The notes under the pieces were generated by a model. That model saw only the letters and a list, made by a program, of their open reading frames with translations. It was not told where the DNA came from and made no database searches. This document shows, piece after piece, positions 1 through 8,760 of a stretch of DNA of 64,000 bases (position 1 is the stretch's first letter; each line of letters opens with the position of its first letter). A program made the translations under genes and the position numbers. The DNA is from CAZTHK01 sp964613215 (GTDB lineage: Bacteria; Krumholzibacteriota; Krumholzibacteriia; Krumholzibacteriales; CAZTHK01), in assembly GCA_964613215.1 (NCBI GenBank), contig CAZTHK010000008.1:1-64000 (forward strand), written 5' to 3'.

Positions 1-678
1 TACCCCCACAACTCCATTGTTTCAACTTCCAAAATAGGGTTTATGCAACAGGCTCCTTTACTGGCAAAAAAAGCATACAACTTCGTTGTTATTTGAACAC
101 TGTGCCACTCATTTTACTCCTCCTTCCCCCAGTGTCAATTTTATTCAATCAGTCTGTACTACCACCAGCCCATCCTTTCCAATTACTTAAAATGAATTAT
201 CTTTTATTTCCAACTCACCTGCCGGGCTGTTCCATCCCTGATGATAAATACATCCCCTGCCTCCCCCACCCGGCGCAATCGCTTAGTCCAAACAGGCTAT
301 TCACCCTATTCATTCATCCACCGCATCTCTCTATTAGGGAGAGTGAGACAAAGCGCGGAGGAGGCACAGGGTCACAGGGCTCATCCTATGTGGTTGCATG
401 GGGGAACAACAAATTTTCTCCCGGTTTCTATTCCGGAGAAATACTCACCGTAGAGAAGGCAATATAATTTCCCTAATAGTCTGAATTTGACCTTCTCTGA
501 TAAGACTTATATTGCACAGCCTATACCATTATTAATTATCTTTGATTTTAAGTACTCAGTTAGAGTCAATCTAATTTATATCCCTCCCATAATAGTTTGG
601 AAAACAACAAATTAGACAATAAAAGAATTTCTATAAAATATTAATTTTTATGATCTAAACCCCCTTTCCTGGCTTCTT
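1..678. other. AT-rich non-coding left edge
   Basis: I see no supportable gene here. The open frames in this stretch have no ribosome-binding site, no recognisable domain and a biased, low-complexity composition. The sequence is AT-rich and contains short repeats such as two similar CAACTT/CATTGTTT-like stretches in the first 90 bases. It leads into the ~160-bp repeat at 679. Confidence 0.5.
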
Positions 679-840
679 ATGTGACCCACATCAAGTATAC
701 AGGTATACAGTCCAAATTGGCGGATTCTTGCTCTAGCAGAGCCGCAAGTTCGCCATTCACAGGAATATACTGCTGTGACACACCCACCTGTATACCGGGT
801 ATACACATGACACACTTTTTGGAATTGAATTCTTACCCGG
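679..840. repeat. ~160-bp intergenic repeat, copy 1
   Basis: This element recurs in the same absolute orientation at 8541-8701. Both copies start with ATGTGAC, carry a double box GTATACAGGTATACAG on the left, and carry CTGTATACCGGGTATAC on the right after a GTGACACACC box. They end with CATGACACACTTT and a GAATTC-containing tail. The two GTATAC pairs face each other, so the element is a large imperfect dyad with about 75 bases between the arms. The outer parts are nearly identical between copies and the centre is diverged. It lies about 180 bases upstream of the gene at 1020. It could be a non-autonomous mobile element, a regulator-binding region or a structured RNA; no transposase is nearby. 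Confidence 0.8.
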
Positions 841-960
841 TTTTAATCTCTCTGGATAGAAAATCTGGTATCAATAAATTAATCAGGATTTAGGTAATTA
901 TATTGAACTGAATTAATTGTTAATTTTGATAGAATTCTTATAAAATTTCTATAAAAATCC

Positions 961-1006
961 TTGACAAAGTATGAGTATTCTATTGTATAATAACGATTGT
1001 TAATCG
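961..1006 (+). promoter_or_regulatory. Predicted sigma-70-type promoter with short dyad
   Basis: TTGACA at 961-966 and TATAAT at 986-991 are both perfect hexamers but 19 bases apart, slightly wider than the usual 17. An inverted repeat CGATT-GTT-AATCG at 994-1006 sits on or just after the expected start of transcription, where a repressor could bind. The ribosome-binding site GGGGGAG precedes the ATG at 1020. Confidence 0.55.
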
Positions 1007-1019
1007 TGGGGGAGATAAT

Positions 1020-1370
1020 ATGAAAATTTTGAAGAAAACTTTCGGTGCTTTAATTTTAATTCTGTTTTTGTGCACATTCCTGCTTACTGTCACTACAGAT
1101 CGATTATACGCTGATAACAATAATATCCGTCCCATAAAGATAGTAGATCCACCTGATCTCCCTGAGATATACTGGGATTGTGGGGATGCTGGTCCTGATC
1201 CCCGTATTGATGTGAAGGGATTGAAAGGCACTCCCGATAATAACGGCAGTGCATTGAAAAGCGGCAACAATTCTGAGAATACAAACCACAAGGATCATAA
1301 TTATTCTATTATTCTTGATATAATAAAACGAATGACACTTATTCGATTGATGGGGTTTAAAACGTTTTAA
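1020..1370 (+). CDS. Small secreted protein of unknown function
   Basis: This is a 116-residue protein with a clear Sec signal peptide: basic MKILKK start, hydrophobic core to about residue 24, and probable cleavage after LYA near residue 31. The mature part is about 85 residues, hydrophilic and Asn/Asp/Pro-rich, with one cysteine (in YWDCGD) and a more hydrophobic, basic C-terminal end. I recognise no family. The ATG is preceded by a strong GGGGGAG site and a good promoter. The stop lies 15 bases before the start of the TPR/AAA+ regulator at 1386, so the two are probably co-transcribed. That arrangement suggests, but does not show, that the product or a fragment of it is sensed by the downstream regulator. 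It may equally be an unrelated exported protein. Confidence 0.7.
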   Translation: MKILKKTFGALILILFLCTFLLTVTTDRLYADNNNIRPIKIVDPPDLPEIYWDCGDAGPDPRIDVKGLKGTPDNNGSALKSGNNSENTNHKDHNYSIILDIIKRMTLIRLMGFKTF

Positions 1371-1385
1371 TCCTGCAGAGACCTG

Positions 1386-3806
1386 ATGGAAACAGCTAAG
1401 GAATTGAAAAAGCGGCTTGAAACATTTATTTCCTGCGAAAAGTATGAAGAAGCTCTGGAAGAGTTGCAACGGTGTGGGATTGATTTCGCAGAAGGCTTTT
1501 CCTGTTCATCTCTTCATAGAAATCTGCTGATGCTGATCAGCAGAGTTTATTTTCATACCCGTCGTTTCGAAAAAGCGAGTGAATTCATATCCCGTATTGA
1601 ATCCCTGTACCCGGAAATTCTCGATGATATCGAGTACATCTATATAAAGAGTTATCTCCTTCATAAACATGGCAAGGATGAGAGATCACTCGAACTTCTC
1701 AAAGATTCTATCAATAGAGACCGGCCGGAGTCTGAGCTATACCGTCTGAGGCTGTATCTGGGAATGGCGCATTTCTGGTGCGGTAATTACATCGATGCCA
1801 ACTATAATCTTCAGAAATGCCACCGTCATTATCTATCCTGTGGCAACAGCGTTATGCTGGGCACCTCTCTTTATATGCTGGGCTACATAGCTCTTCAGAG
1901 AAGATTTTTCGACATTGCTGAATCCTACTTCCAAAGAGCTATAGAAAATTTTACCAAAGCGAAGAAGATGAGTCAGCTCGGTTCTGCACACCAAATGCTC
2001 GGTATTTTGAATTATCGAATTGGAAAGTACGATGAGTCATTGGAACATTCCCTTTCAGCAGAGAAACTATACAAAGAATGCAATCACGTGATTGAAATAA
2101 TCAGTTCATCAATATCCAGAGCACGAGTATATATGTTTCTCGGCGATTACACCGAGGCTGAGAATCTTCTGCTTGAAAGTTATAATGATTCCCTAAAGCT
2201 GAACTACAAGCGCGGTGTTGCGCTCTCGGCAGAGTTTATGGGAGAGATTTACTATCACGGGCGGAATTATGCCGAATCCCTCCGGTGGCTCAGGGAGGCG
2301 GAGAAGTTATCCCTCCGGATAGCTCCCCGGGGTGATATAGCTGTAGAGGTGTATAGAAGACTGGGGGATGTATATATTGCCACCGGCAAGCTCGAAGAGG
2401 CGGAGGGTTGCCTGGCCAAAGCCTATGACATCGCTGAGCATCTGGGAGACAAGTATGAGCTGGGTACGGTTCTGAGAGCCTACGGGCTGGTAGCTTCAGA
2501 GCGGGGGGATATAGATCTGGCCCGGTCATTTTTTGACGAAGCCATATCCACGCTGAAACTGATAAAGGAATCCTTTGAACTTGCCTCCACCTGTCTTACT
2601 GCAGCCCGGAGGTACAGGGATTGGGGTGCCGGGAAGAAGGAGCGGGGAGATCAGCAGGGGGAAACACTTCTCAAGGAGGCCAGGGCATCTGCCACCGAGG
2701 CAATGCACCTGTATTCCAGGATTGAATTAAGGGAGAGAGCCCGAACCTGCAAAGAGCTGGTCAGGGATATCGAGAATATATCCGGCAAGATCACCCGGGC
2801 TGATTCTGTGAAAAGGGTTAGATTTGATCCCGCCTGGCTGCATGCGGATTTTCTGGTGGCGCGTTCACCCAGGATGAGGAAACTCCTGACAGAGGTTCAC
2901 TCCTTTGCCCGCACTGATATATCCGTTCTGATCAACGGTGAGACAGGTACCGGCAAGGAGGTGCTGGCAAAATACATCCACACTGTAAGCGAAAGATCTG
3001 AGGGGCCTTTCGTAGTTATAAATTGCGCTTCCATAGCCAAGAGTGTATTCGAAAGTGAGCTGTTCGGTCACCGGAAGGGTTCCTTTACCGGGGCTGAAAG
3101 TGACAGGGCCGGCCTGATAGAAAAAGCAGACGGAGGGACTCTGTTTCTCGATGAGATATCGGAGCTTTCATCCGAGCAGCAGGCCAAGTTGCTCAGGGTT
3201 ATAGAGAAGAAGAAGCTTCGAAGGGTGGGTGAGTCAACAGAGAAGAACATCGATGTCCGAATCCTCTCTGCCACAAATGAAGATGTGGAAACGCTTCTGG
3301 AATCGAATCGTCTCAGGAAGGATCTGTATTACCGGATAGCCGGGAGGAGTATTACCCTGGAACCGCTGAGGAGGAGGGAGAAAGATATTGAAGCCCTCTT
3401 TTCTTATTATGTTAACAGGTGTGGTGAGGGTTTTTATATGGCTGATGGAATAATCAGCCTTCTCCGCAGCTATCACTGGCCCGGCAATATCAGAGAACTG
3501 GTGAATCTGACCAGACATCTCACTTCACTCAGGGAAGAGGATAAGGTTATTTATCCACATGACCTGCCGGCTGATATAATCAATTCCGATTCTGAGTTTC
3601 CGGGTGGATATCCGAACCGTCTGAAAGAGATTATCAACAACAATTCCTGCCTGCAGGACAATACCCGGGAACTAAGAAAGTTCCTGCTGCGGGTACTTGA
3701 GAGGAATTCTGGCAACAAGACAGCAGCGGCCAGGGAACTGGGTATAAGCAGAAAAACACTGTACCGCTATCTGGATAAACTCAATCTTACCGGAATACAG
3801 CAATAA
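1386..3806 (+). CDS. TPR-containing sigma-54-dependent transcriptional activator
   Basis: This 806-residue protein has three parts. Residues ~1-460 are tandem TPR-like helix pairs, with no phosphoacceptor receiver, GAF or PAS domain. Residues ~490-720 form an AAA+ sigma-54-interaction module with Walker A GETGTGKE (518-525, Lys524), GSFTGA (565-570) and Walker B TLFLDE (585-590). The last ~45 residues are a Fis-type helix-turn-helix (NKTAAARELGISRKTLYRYL). GSFTGA replaces the canonical GAFTGA by one Ala-to-Ser change and keeps the Thr and Gly that contact sigma-54. The TPR input suggests control by a protein or peptide partner rather than phosphorylation. The gene follows the small secreted protein by 15 bases and converges on a five-gene run of exported proteins. 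I found no convincing -24/-12 element near those genes, so its targets are unknown. Confidence 0.93.
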   Translation: METAKELKKRLETFISCEKYEEALEELQRCGIDFAEGFSCSSLHRNLLMLISRVYFHTRRFEKASEFISRIESLYPEILDDIEYIYIKSYLLHKHGKDERSLELLKDSINRDRPESELYRLRLYLGMAHFWCGNYIDANYNLQKCHRHYLSCGNSVMLGTSLYMLGYIALQRRFFDIAESYFQRAIENFTKAKKMSQLGSAHQMLGILNYRIGKYDESLEHSLSAEKLYKECNHVIEIISSSISRARVYMFLGDYTEAENLLLESYNDSLKLNYKRGVALSAEFMGEIYYHGRNYAESLRWLREAEKLSLRIAPRGDIAVEVYRRLGDVYIATGKLEEAEGCLAKAYDIAEHLGDKYELGTVLRAYGLVASERGDIDLARSFFDEAISTLKLIKESFELASTCLTAARRYRDWGAGKKERGDQQGETLLKEARASATEAMHLYSRIELRERARTCKELVRDIENISGKITRADSVKRVRFDPAWLHADFLVARSPRMRKLLTEVHSFARTDISVLINGETGTGKEVLAKYIHTVSERSEGPFVVINCASIAKSVFESELFGHRKGSFTGAESDRAGLIEKADGGTLFLDEISELSSEQQAKLLRVIEKKKLRRVGESTEKNIDVRILSATNEDVETLLESNRLRKDLYYRIAGRSITLEPLRRREKDIEALFSYYVNRCGEGFYMADGIISLLRSYHWPGNIRELVNLTRHLTSLREEDKVIYPHDLPADIINSDSEFPGGYPNRLKEIINNNSCLQDNTRELRKFLLRVLERNSGNKTAAARELGISRKTLYRYLDKLNLTGIQQ

Positions 3807-3829
3807 TCAATTGGGCCAAAATCCCGCTT

Positions 3830-4558
3830 TCATTTAACCACTTCCGTATATCTGCCCGGTCTGTAGTTTCCCTTTATCCCCGCCTTTACCACCTTCATCC
3901 GGTAGCCCACGTCCTTTTTGTCCTCCTTGGCGCATTTTTCAACAATCAGCTCACCATGTACCGTGTCATCGATACCATAACCGAAATCCACAATGTCATC
4001 TCCCTCCCCGGGCCGGTAGGAGAGAAAGGTTAGGTACCCGCCGTATTTCTCAAAAACATCTATATCAAACTCAAAAATGAAATTGCCAACCTTCTCTGCA
4101 ACTTCTCCCACTTTCCCTTCCTCGCTGTGATACCGTACCACTCTGGTCCCAACGCGCATTCCCCTGGAGATATGAAGCGTCCCGGCTGCCTCCCGGCGCT
4201 TACCCCTGGCCATCAGATTCCTGTACTCTGCAAAGGAATTCTCGAACTGCTCACGATCACGTGTCACTGCAACCATCCAGCGCCTGGATGGATCGGGAAC
4301 CTTGCCGGTGATCATAAGAGCAACAGCATCCACACCGTCGGGGTACATTTCTTTGTAATTATAATGGGTTGTTTTACTTATTGAACTTCTGTCTTCTACA
4401 GTATCTCCATTTACTAGTTTAAAGCCAGCTGCACCTATTGGAAACGCACCTATCCCACCCTCCAGCTTCGGATTGATAATCAGGCTATGATCCTTAGCAA
4501 CTATGACAGCCGGGATTAAAATCAGCATTAAATAGATCAAAGATAATCTTGCAAACAT
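3830..4558 (-). CDS. Secreted protein of unknown function
   Basis: This 242-residue protein begins with a signal peptide (MFARLSLIYLMLILIPAVIVA, cleavage near residue 21). The start is supported by AAGGAGA 6-7 bases upstream of the ATG. The rest looks like a soluble mixed alpha/beta domain with many charged residues and one cysteine; I recognise no family. It is the last gene of a minus-strand run of five exported proteins, 49 bases downstream of the transglutaminase-like gene, and ends 23 bases from the end of the convergent sigma-54 activator. Its role is presumably extracytoplasmic. Confidence 0.75.
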   Translation of the reverse strand: MFARLSLIYLMLILIPAVIVAKDHSLIINPKLEGGIGAFPIGAAGFKLVNGDTVEDRSSISKTTHYNYKEMYPDGVDAVALMITGKVPDPSRRWMVAVTRDREQFENSFAEYRNLMARGKRREAAGTLHISRGMRVGTRVVRYHSEEGKVGEVAEKVGNFIFEFDIDVFEKYGGYLTFLSYRPGEGDDIVDFGYGIDDTVHGELIVEKCAKEDKKDVGYRMKVVKAGIKGNYRPGRYTEVVK

Positions 4559-4607
4559 ATCAGTTCTCCTTTTAAAATATGACCTCTAAATACACGAATT
4601 GATAATA

Positions 4608-6005
4608 CTATTTTAATATTACAATTTTCCTGATGCTTTCACCCTGCGGGGTTATCATCCTGGCAAAATAGACACCTGAGGATAGCCCACATGCTTTCCA
4701 TTTTATCTCTTTTCTGCCGCGGCTCATATATTTATCCACAACTGTTTCTATATATCCTCCTTCTACTGAATATATCATGATACTAACTCTTCCCTCTCTT
4801 CTAATATTCACCTGGAAAGTAGTAACAGGATTGAATGGATTTGGATAGTTGGCGAAAAACAGCTCTTTGCCTATAGGCATTTCATCTTTTACAGACACCA
4901 CGTTGTTTGGAACAATACAGCTCTTCGGCTCCGTTCCTGTCCTGGTCTGCGAATCTGTTAATTCATAGTGTGCCAGAATCTCCCAGGAATATGAAGAGCA
5001 CCGGTAACACTGTTCTGTAAGGTAACCGCTTTGAATACCATTAACACATGAACAACTTGCATCGGTAACTTGATAAATCAGTTCCGGAGGATGTGTTTCA
5101 ATTCTAATACCCTCGGAATCCTGGTCGGCTCCCAGCACTACTCTGCTTATGAAAGCAAAACCGGAACTTTCCTTTGGATCTATCATTATCCATCCAAATC
5201 CATCCCAGTAAGATACACATAAATGTTTAGAAGGTGGTTCATACCACATGTTAGTTTCATTATATGTGGTTGTAGTCCCCACTAGCACAACCCTTGCAGG
5301 TATTCCTGCCTTTAACAGCAAAGCACAAGTTGCATGCGCCCATTCGTCACAGTTGCCCTCCCTGACCCCTTCCTGCAAAATATATGAAGCTTTCCAGGGG
5401 TCATACCGGTTATCATCCATCCAGTTCATATTCTGGTTCATCCAGTTTACAATCTGCTCCGGTTCCTTCCAGTACCCCCTTACCAGCCAATCACCTGTCA
5501 TAGTCTTCGCTTCATTAAGAACCTCACCTACAGGATAATTAGAAACATCTACAGTTTCAGTCCCATCCATCCACCCATTATTGGTATAATGCCCCATGGC
5601 ATAATCAAGCCCGGGAAGGTTCAACTGGACAGATTGAACTACCCTGTAATCAAACCTGATAGGTCCGGGGGGATAGAATATTTCAATCCAAACTCCCTGA
5701 TTGGAATATCCCTCATTATAATGAGTAAATTCATAAATGAATGGGCCCGGAATATCGCAGCTCACCTCAATCTCAATACTTTCAGTGGAATAAGTAGCCC
5801 AACGCCCACACATGGTATAATCAGGATAAGGAAACCTTACACAGAATGAATCCTCCCCCGCCGGTGGCACAGTCATACTATGCATCCATTCCTGATCGAA
5901 TATCTTATCATAGCCTGTGTAGTCAACCTGGGTGGATAATGCTCTTTCACCGCAAAAAGAAAGAACTGCAGCTACAATGACTATCATTACAATTTTTTTC
6001 GACAT
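4608..6005 (-). CDS. Exported transglutaminase-like protein with T9SS-type C-terminal domain
   Basis: The protein is 465 residues from the ATG at 6005. That start has GGGAG eight bases upstream and is preferred over a GTG three codons earlier. A signal peptide covers about residues 1-24. A transglutaminase-like fold is shown by the catalytic triad Cys219 (REGNCDEWAH), His261 (SKHLCVSYWDG) and Asp276 (WIMIDP). The last ~85 residues are a type-A sorting or FlgD-like Ig domain with NYPNPFNPVTTF, SSGVYFARM and a basic IRKIVILK end, which in FCB bacteria directs export and surface attachment by T9SS. Such proteins may be proteases, peptide amidases or crosslinkers. It lies 15 bases downstream of the HEIGH-protein gene in the same operon. 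The sorting-domain role is inferred, because no T9SS genes are in view. Confidence 0.88.
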   Translation of the reverse strand: MSKKIVMIVIVAAVLSFCGERALSTQVDYTGYDKIFDQEWMHSMTVPPAGEDSFCVRFPYPDYTMCGRWATYSTESIEIEVSCDIPGPFIYEFTHYNEGYSNQGVWIEIFYPPGPIRFDYRVVQSVQLNLPGLDYAMGHYTNNGWMDGTETVDVSNYPVGEVLNEAKTMTGDWLVRGYWKEPEQIVNWMNQNMNWMDDNRYDPWKASYILQEGVREGNCDEWAHATCALLLKAGIPARVVLVGTTTTYNETNMWYEPPSKHLCVSYWDGFGWIMIDPKESSGFAFISRVVLGADQDSEGIRIETHPPELIYQVTDASCSCVNGIQSGYLTEQCYRCSSYSWEILAHYELTDSQTRTGTEPKSCIVPNNVVSVKDEMPIGKELFFANYPNPFNPVTTFQVNIRREGRVSIMIYSVEGGYIETVVDKYMSRGRKEIKWKACGLSSGVYFARMITPQGESIRKIVILK

Positions 6006-6029
6006 AGCTCTCACTCCCTGTATTCTCTT

Positions 6030-7313
6030 TTACAGAGCTATGCCCAGAGCTGTCAGAACAAAAACCCCATCTTCCCTGTACTTTATAACCTGTTCATGCA
6101 TATCGTTCCGGCTGTATTCTACCACCGCCCTGAAGAACAATCTCTTCCACACCGGCATCCGCATCTCCAGACCAACCGCCTGACCCCTGTGCTGAAATCC
6201 CCTGTCAAAGTTGAAATAACAAAAAGGTGAACATTTAAGCCCGATTAAATCAATTGCACTACCACCCGGATAATATCTGCCACCAACTCTGACCCAGTCA
6301 ACCGGACCAGTCCGGTTGAGCCCAAATGAATCCAACCCGGTACCGAGACTTAAGTGAATCCCGTCTTCATCTTGCAACAACCCCTCTAAATATATCTCCG
6401 TATCCAAGTATAATCCCCTGTAGGTGGAGAAGAGATAAAAGTTGGGAGGAGTAATAGCAAGCCGGTCCGAAATGTTGAATTTCAGATTGTCCACACTCTC
6501 ATTACCATACATAAGATAGCTGTAGAGGGATCTTGCCGAGTTCCAGGTATGTCCACTGGCAAAAAAGGCAAGAGCTGAAGCTATCAGCCAGTCATCACGG
6601 GATATGGTTATCCCCTTGTCCCTCATGTCAATAATATAGCCGGTTATATCATTGTCATTAACGCACAAATACCCCTTATAAGATAGCCAGTCCACCTCGT
6701 CTTTCCCATAGTATAGATTATAAAGGAAATCATGACTATGTAACTCCAAGAATGCCATACCATTATAAGGACTAGTAGTCTCAATCGCATCACTGTTTCT
6801 AGCTGTAAAATGTGCGTTGAACTTTTCCTGGTATAAACCGGATTCTTCCATCACCACAATCCAATCATATCTATCAAGATTCCTCAGGTCCCACACATCT
6901 TCAAAAGGATTAAACACGAATTCTGGCACTAGATGTGTCCAATCCCCCATATCTACCCTGAAATGCTGGTTATCCCTATAATTATGAATCTGGTGACCAA
7001 TCTCATGACTGTAATATGCACTGGCTTTGTTAAAATATCCCATAAGCAGAATATGCCCGAATCTCCTCTTCCTGGAACTATGAAGGTCGATCTTCTCTGA
7101 CGTGAAATCCAGGCCTTCTCCCAGAAGCTCGGCAGCTGAATGCCAGGCCAGCATGTTAGCATCCATGTCCTGAAGGGGATTAGCCAGAGGAATCAACAAT
7201 GATCCATCGTAGTTGAAATCAGGGCTGCTTGACCCATTCTCATGAGCCGTGCAAAATTCAGCAGCCACCATCAGCAAAAAACACATAATCGCAGTACTGA
7301 CAACTCTGGACAT
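6030..7313 (-). CDS. Exported protein with HExxH zinc-binding motif
   Basis: This 427-residue protein has a signal peptide (residues ~1-23). An HEIGH motif at residues 103-107 (YYSHEIGHQIHNY) is typical of zinc metallopeptidases, with Glu104 as the candidate catalytic base. I cannot assign the third zinc ligand with confidence. Residues ~300-427 are rich in alternating aromatic/hydrophobic strands and end in VFVLTALGIAL, which suggests a beta-rich, possibly outer-membrane-associated C-terminal region. It belongs to no family I can name. It is the third gene of the five-gene exported-protein operon, with gaps of only 14-15 bases to its neighbours. It may process or anchor the other exported products. 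Enzymatic activity is an inference from one motif. Confidence 0.7.
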   Translation of the reverse strand: MSRVVSTAIMCFLLMVAAEFCTAHENGSSSPDFNYDGSLLIPLANPLQDMDANMLAWHSAAELLGEGLDFTSEKIDLHSSRKRRFGHILLMGYFNKASAYYSHEIGHQIHNYRDNQHFRVDMGDWTHLVPEFVFNPFEDVWDLRNLDRYDWIVVMEESGLYQEKFNAHFTARNSDAIETTSPYNGMAFLELHSHDFLYNLYYGKDEVDWLSYKGYLCVNDNDITGYIIDMRDKGITISRDDWLIASALAFFASGHTWNSARSLYSYLMYGNESVDNLKFNISDRLAITPPNFYLFSTYRGLYLDTEIYLEGLLQDEDGIHLSLGTGLDSFGLNRTGPVDWVRVGGRYYPGGSAIDLIGLKCSPFCYFNFDRGFQHRGQAVGLEMRMPVWKRLFFRAVVEYSRNDMHEQVIKYREDGVFVLTALGIAL

Positions 7314-7327
7314 TTACCCCGACTCTC

Positions 7328-7651
7328 CTACTCAACAACTACGCTTAAATCCTGATACAACCGCTCCAGATTATCTCTGAAACGCTTATCACCAATCCGG
7401 TTGATATCCTCTTCGGTCAATCCGGCATCAACATAATGCCTGTAACTCATCTCCAGAATACGTCCTCCCACATGAGATGATATCTCCAACGTCTCCCTGC
7501 CAGCATTCTCCGAATCCAGCGAGATTCGTATAACATCATCACCACAAATCTCATATTCGACGCTTTCTTCAACAGACAGAACGCTATCTTCTCCACAACC
7601 GGAAATCATTAAAACCGCCGCTATCGCTATTACAGCATATTTTACTCTCAT
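7328..7651 (-). CDS. Small lipoprotein of unknown function
   Basis: A 107-residue protein with a classic lipoprotein signal: MRVKYAVIAIAAVLMISGC with the lipobox cysteine at residue 19. The mature part is about 88 residues, acidic, and resembles no family I know. Its start is supported by AAGGATG upstream. It sits 14 bases before the HEIGH-protein gene and 15 bases after the larger lipoprotein gene, so it is almost certainly in the same transcript. Confidence 0.75.
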   Translation of the reverse strand: MRVKYAVIAIAAVLMISGCGEDSVLSVEESVEYEICGDDVIRISLDSENAGRETLEISSHVGGRILEMSYRHYVDAGLTEEDINRIGDKRFRDNLERLYQDLSVVVE

Positions 7652-7666
7652 CGTTCATCCTTTCAA

Positions 7667-8170
7667 CTATTTAATTGACCTTTCAGAATCACTCCTCATT
7701 AAATCATGAAGCGCAAGCCGGGGACCGTTGCCGTAACTGCCGGCAAGAATATATTCGGCAATATAGAAGGGATTGAACATGATGCTTCTCTTATCTCTCC
7801 CCGATTCACGTATGATTATTCCATCAGTGCCCTTCGAAATGGATACTACTTCCTGTACCTGCATCTCATTGATACACCTGGATACTTCTGCAGCCAGTAT
7901 ATGCTGTAATTCACAGCCATATTCCCCCTGAAGCACCATATTGGCAATATTCTCCAGAGTTAAGGCATCAGAAGCTAGCAACATGCCGCAATCTGTACTG
8001 GAATCATCCGGTGGAGGGGGAGGAGGAGGAGGAGGTTCATCAGGTTCCGAACCTTCTTCATCCTTTTTGGGAGCAACTGAACCTCCCCCACTGGGATCTA
8101 AAATACAACCATTTAAATATGAAACCACAAAAAACATAATAATTGAAAATACAAATATTCTTTTTATCAT
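7667..8170 (-). CDS. Proline-rich lipoprotein, first gene of the exported-protein operon
   Basis: This 167-residue protein has a lipoprotein signal (hydrophobic residues 5-20 and lipobox LNGC with Cys22). An acidic, Gly- and Pro-rich linker follows, with nine consecutive prolines and flanking Glu/Asp residues near residues 40-60. The C-terminal domain is small and helical (~60-167). The poly-proline stretch probably acts as a rigid spacer holding the C-terminal domain away from the membrane. The start is supported by GGAGGAG five bases before the ATG at 8170. An AT-rich leader with TATAAT boxes lies upstream, but I see no good -35. Function unknown. Confidence 0.75.
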   Translation of the reverse strand: MIKRIFVFSIIMFFVVSYLNGCILDPSGGGSVAPKKDEEGSEPDEPPPPPPPPPDDSSTDCGMLLASDALTLENIANMVLQGEYGCELQHILAAEVSRCINEMQVQEVVSISKGTDGIIIRESGRDKRSIMFNPFYIAEYILAGSYGNGPRLALHDLMRSDSERSIK

Positions 8171-8540
8171 ATCAACTCCTCCATTCTATTCGATTATTTA
8201 CATAGAAAATTATAAAATATTATATTGGAGGCGCGCGCTGCACAACTTGCCTTCTTAACTAAATAGCATAGGAAAAAACAATGATTTCCTGCTCTATGCC
8301 TCATTGACTGCAAAGAATTGAGATATAAACCAATGCTCATGCGAGCATTTTAAATCCACCGTCGTTCCATATTTAAATGCACAAGGTGTACCAAGAAGAT
8401 TGGTACCCTTATGATTGACATTGGGGAGAAATAATCTTTATTTGTTTGTTACGTAATTGACTGATCTAAAATTAGTTAGGAAATAGTAAACAAATGGAAT
8501 AATTTTATTATTTGCTAATTTTATTAACACTTTTACCTTA
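8171..8540. other. Non-coding leader region with two hairpins
   Basis: This stretch between the lipoprotein operon and the second ~160-bp repeat contains no convincing gene. It has a perfect stem-loop AATGCTC-ATGC-GAGCATT at 8332-8349 followed by a short T run. An imperfect one lies at 8383-8410 (AAGGTGTACC paired with GGTACCCTT). On the minus strand, TATAAT-like boxes lie about 30-50 bases upstream of the lipoprotein start. The hairpins may be terminators or part of a structured leader. Confidence 0.45.
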
Positions 8541-8701
8541 ATGTGACACACCCGAAGTATACAGGTATACAGTCCAAATCGGCGGTTTCTGGCTCTATGG
8601 GCGCTGTAACTCACCCAAGCACAGCAAGTTAATACCGTGACACACCAACCTGTATACCGGGTATACACATGACACACTTTCTGGATGAGAATTCAGACCC
8701 G
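8541..8701. repeat. ~160-bp intergenic repeat, copy 2
   Basis: Second copy of the element at 679-840, in the same absolute orientation. The left GTATACAGGTATACAG box, the right CTGTATACCGGGTATAC box, the GTGACACACC box before the right arm and the CATGACACACTTT end are all conserved. The central ~50 bases differ. It lies about 370 bases upstream of the exported-protein operon start at 8170, so the two copies bracket the whole accessory block and each lies upstream of an inward-facing transcription unit. Confidence 0.8.
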
Positions 8702-8760
8702 AATTAGTAAGCAATAAGAAAGGCAAGCCGCATTTTCAATTGAGCATTACTGAATTATAG

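Noticed and set aside
93..467. A 124-codon open frame near the left edge
   Set aside because: No ribosome-binding site, low-complexity Pro-rich sequence and no family resemblance.
8200..8260. A sigma-54 -24/-12 promoter upstream of the lipoprotein operon
   Set aside because: A GG/GC pair exists on the minus strand but is two bases too close.
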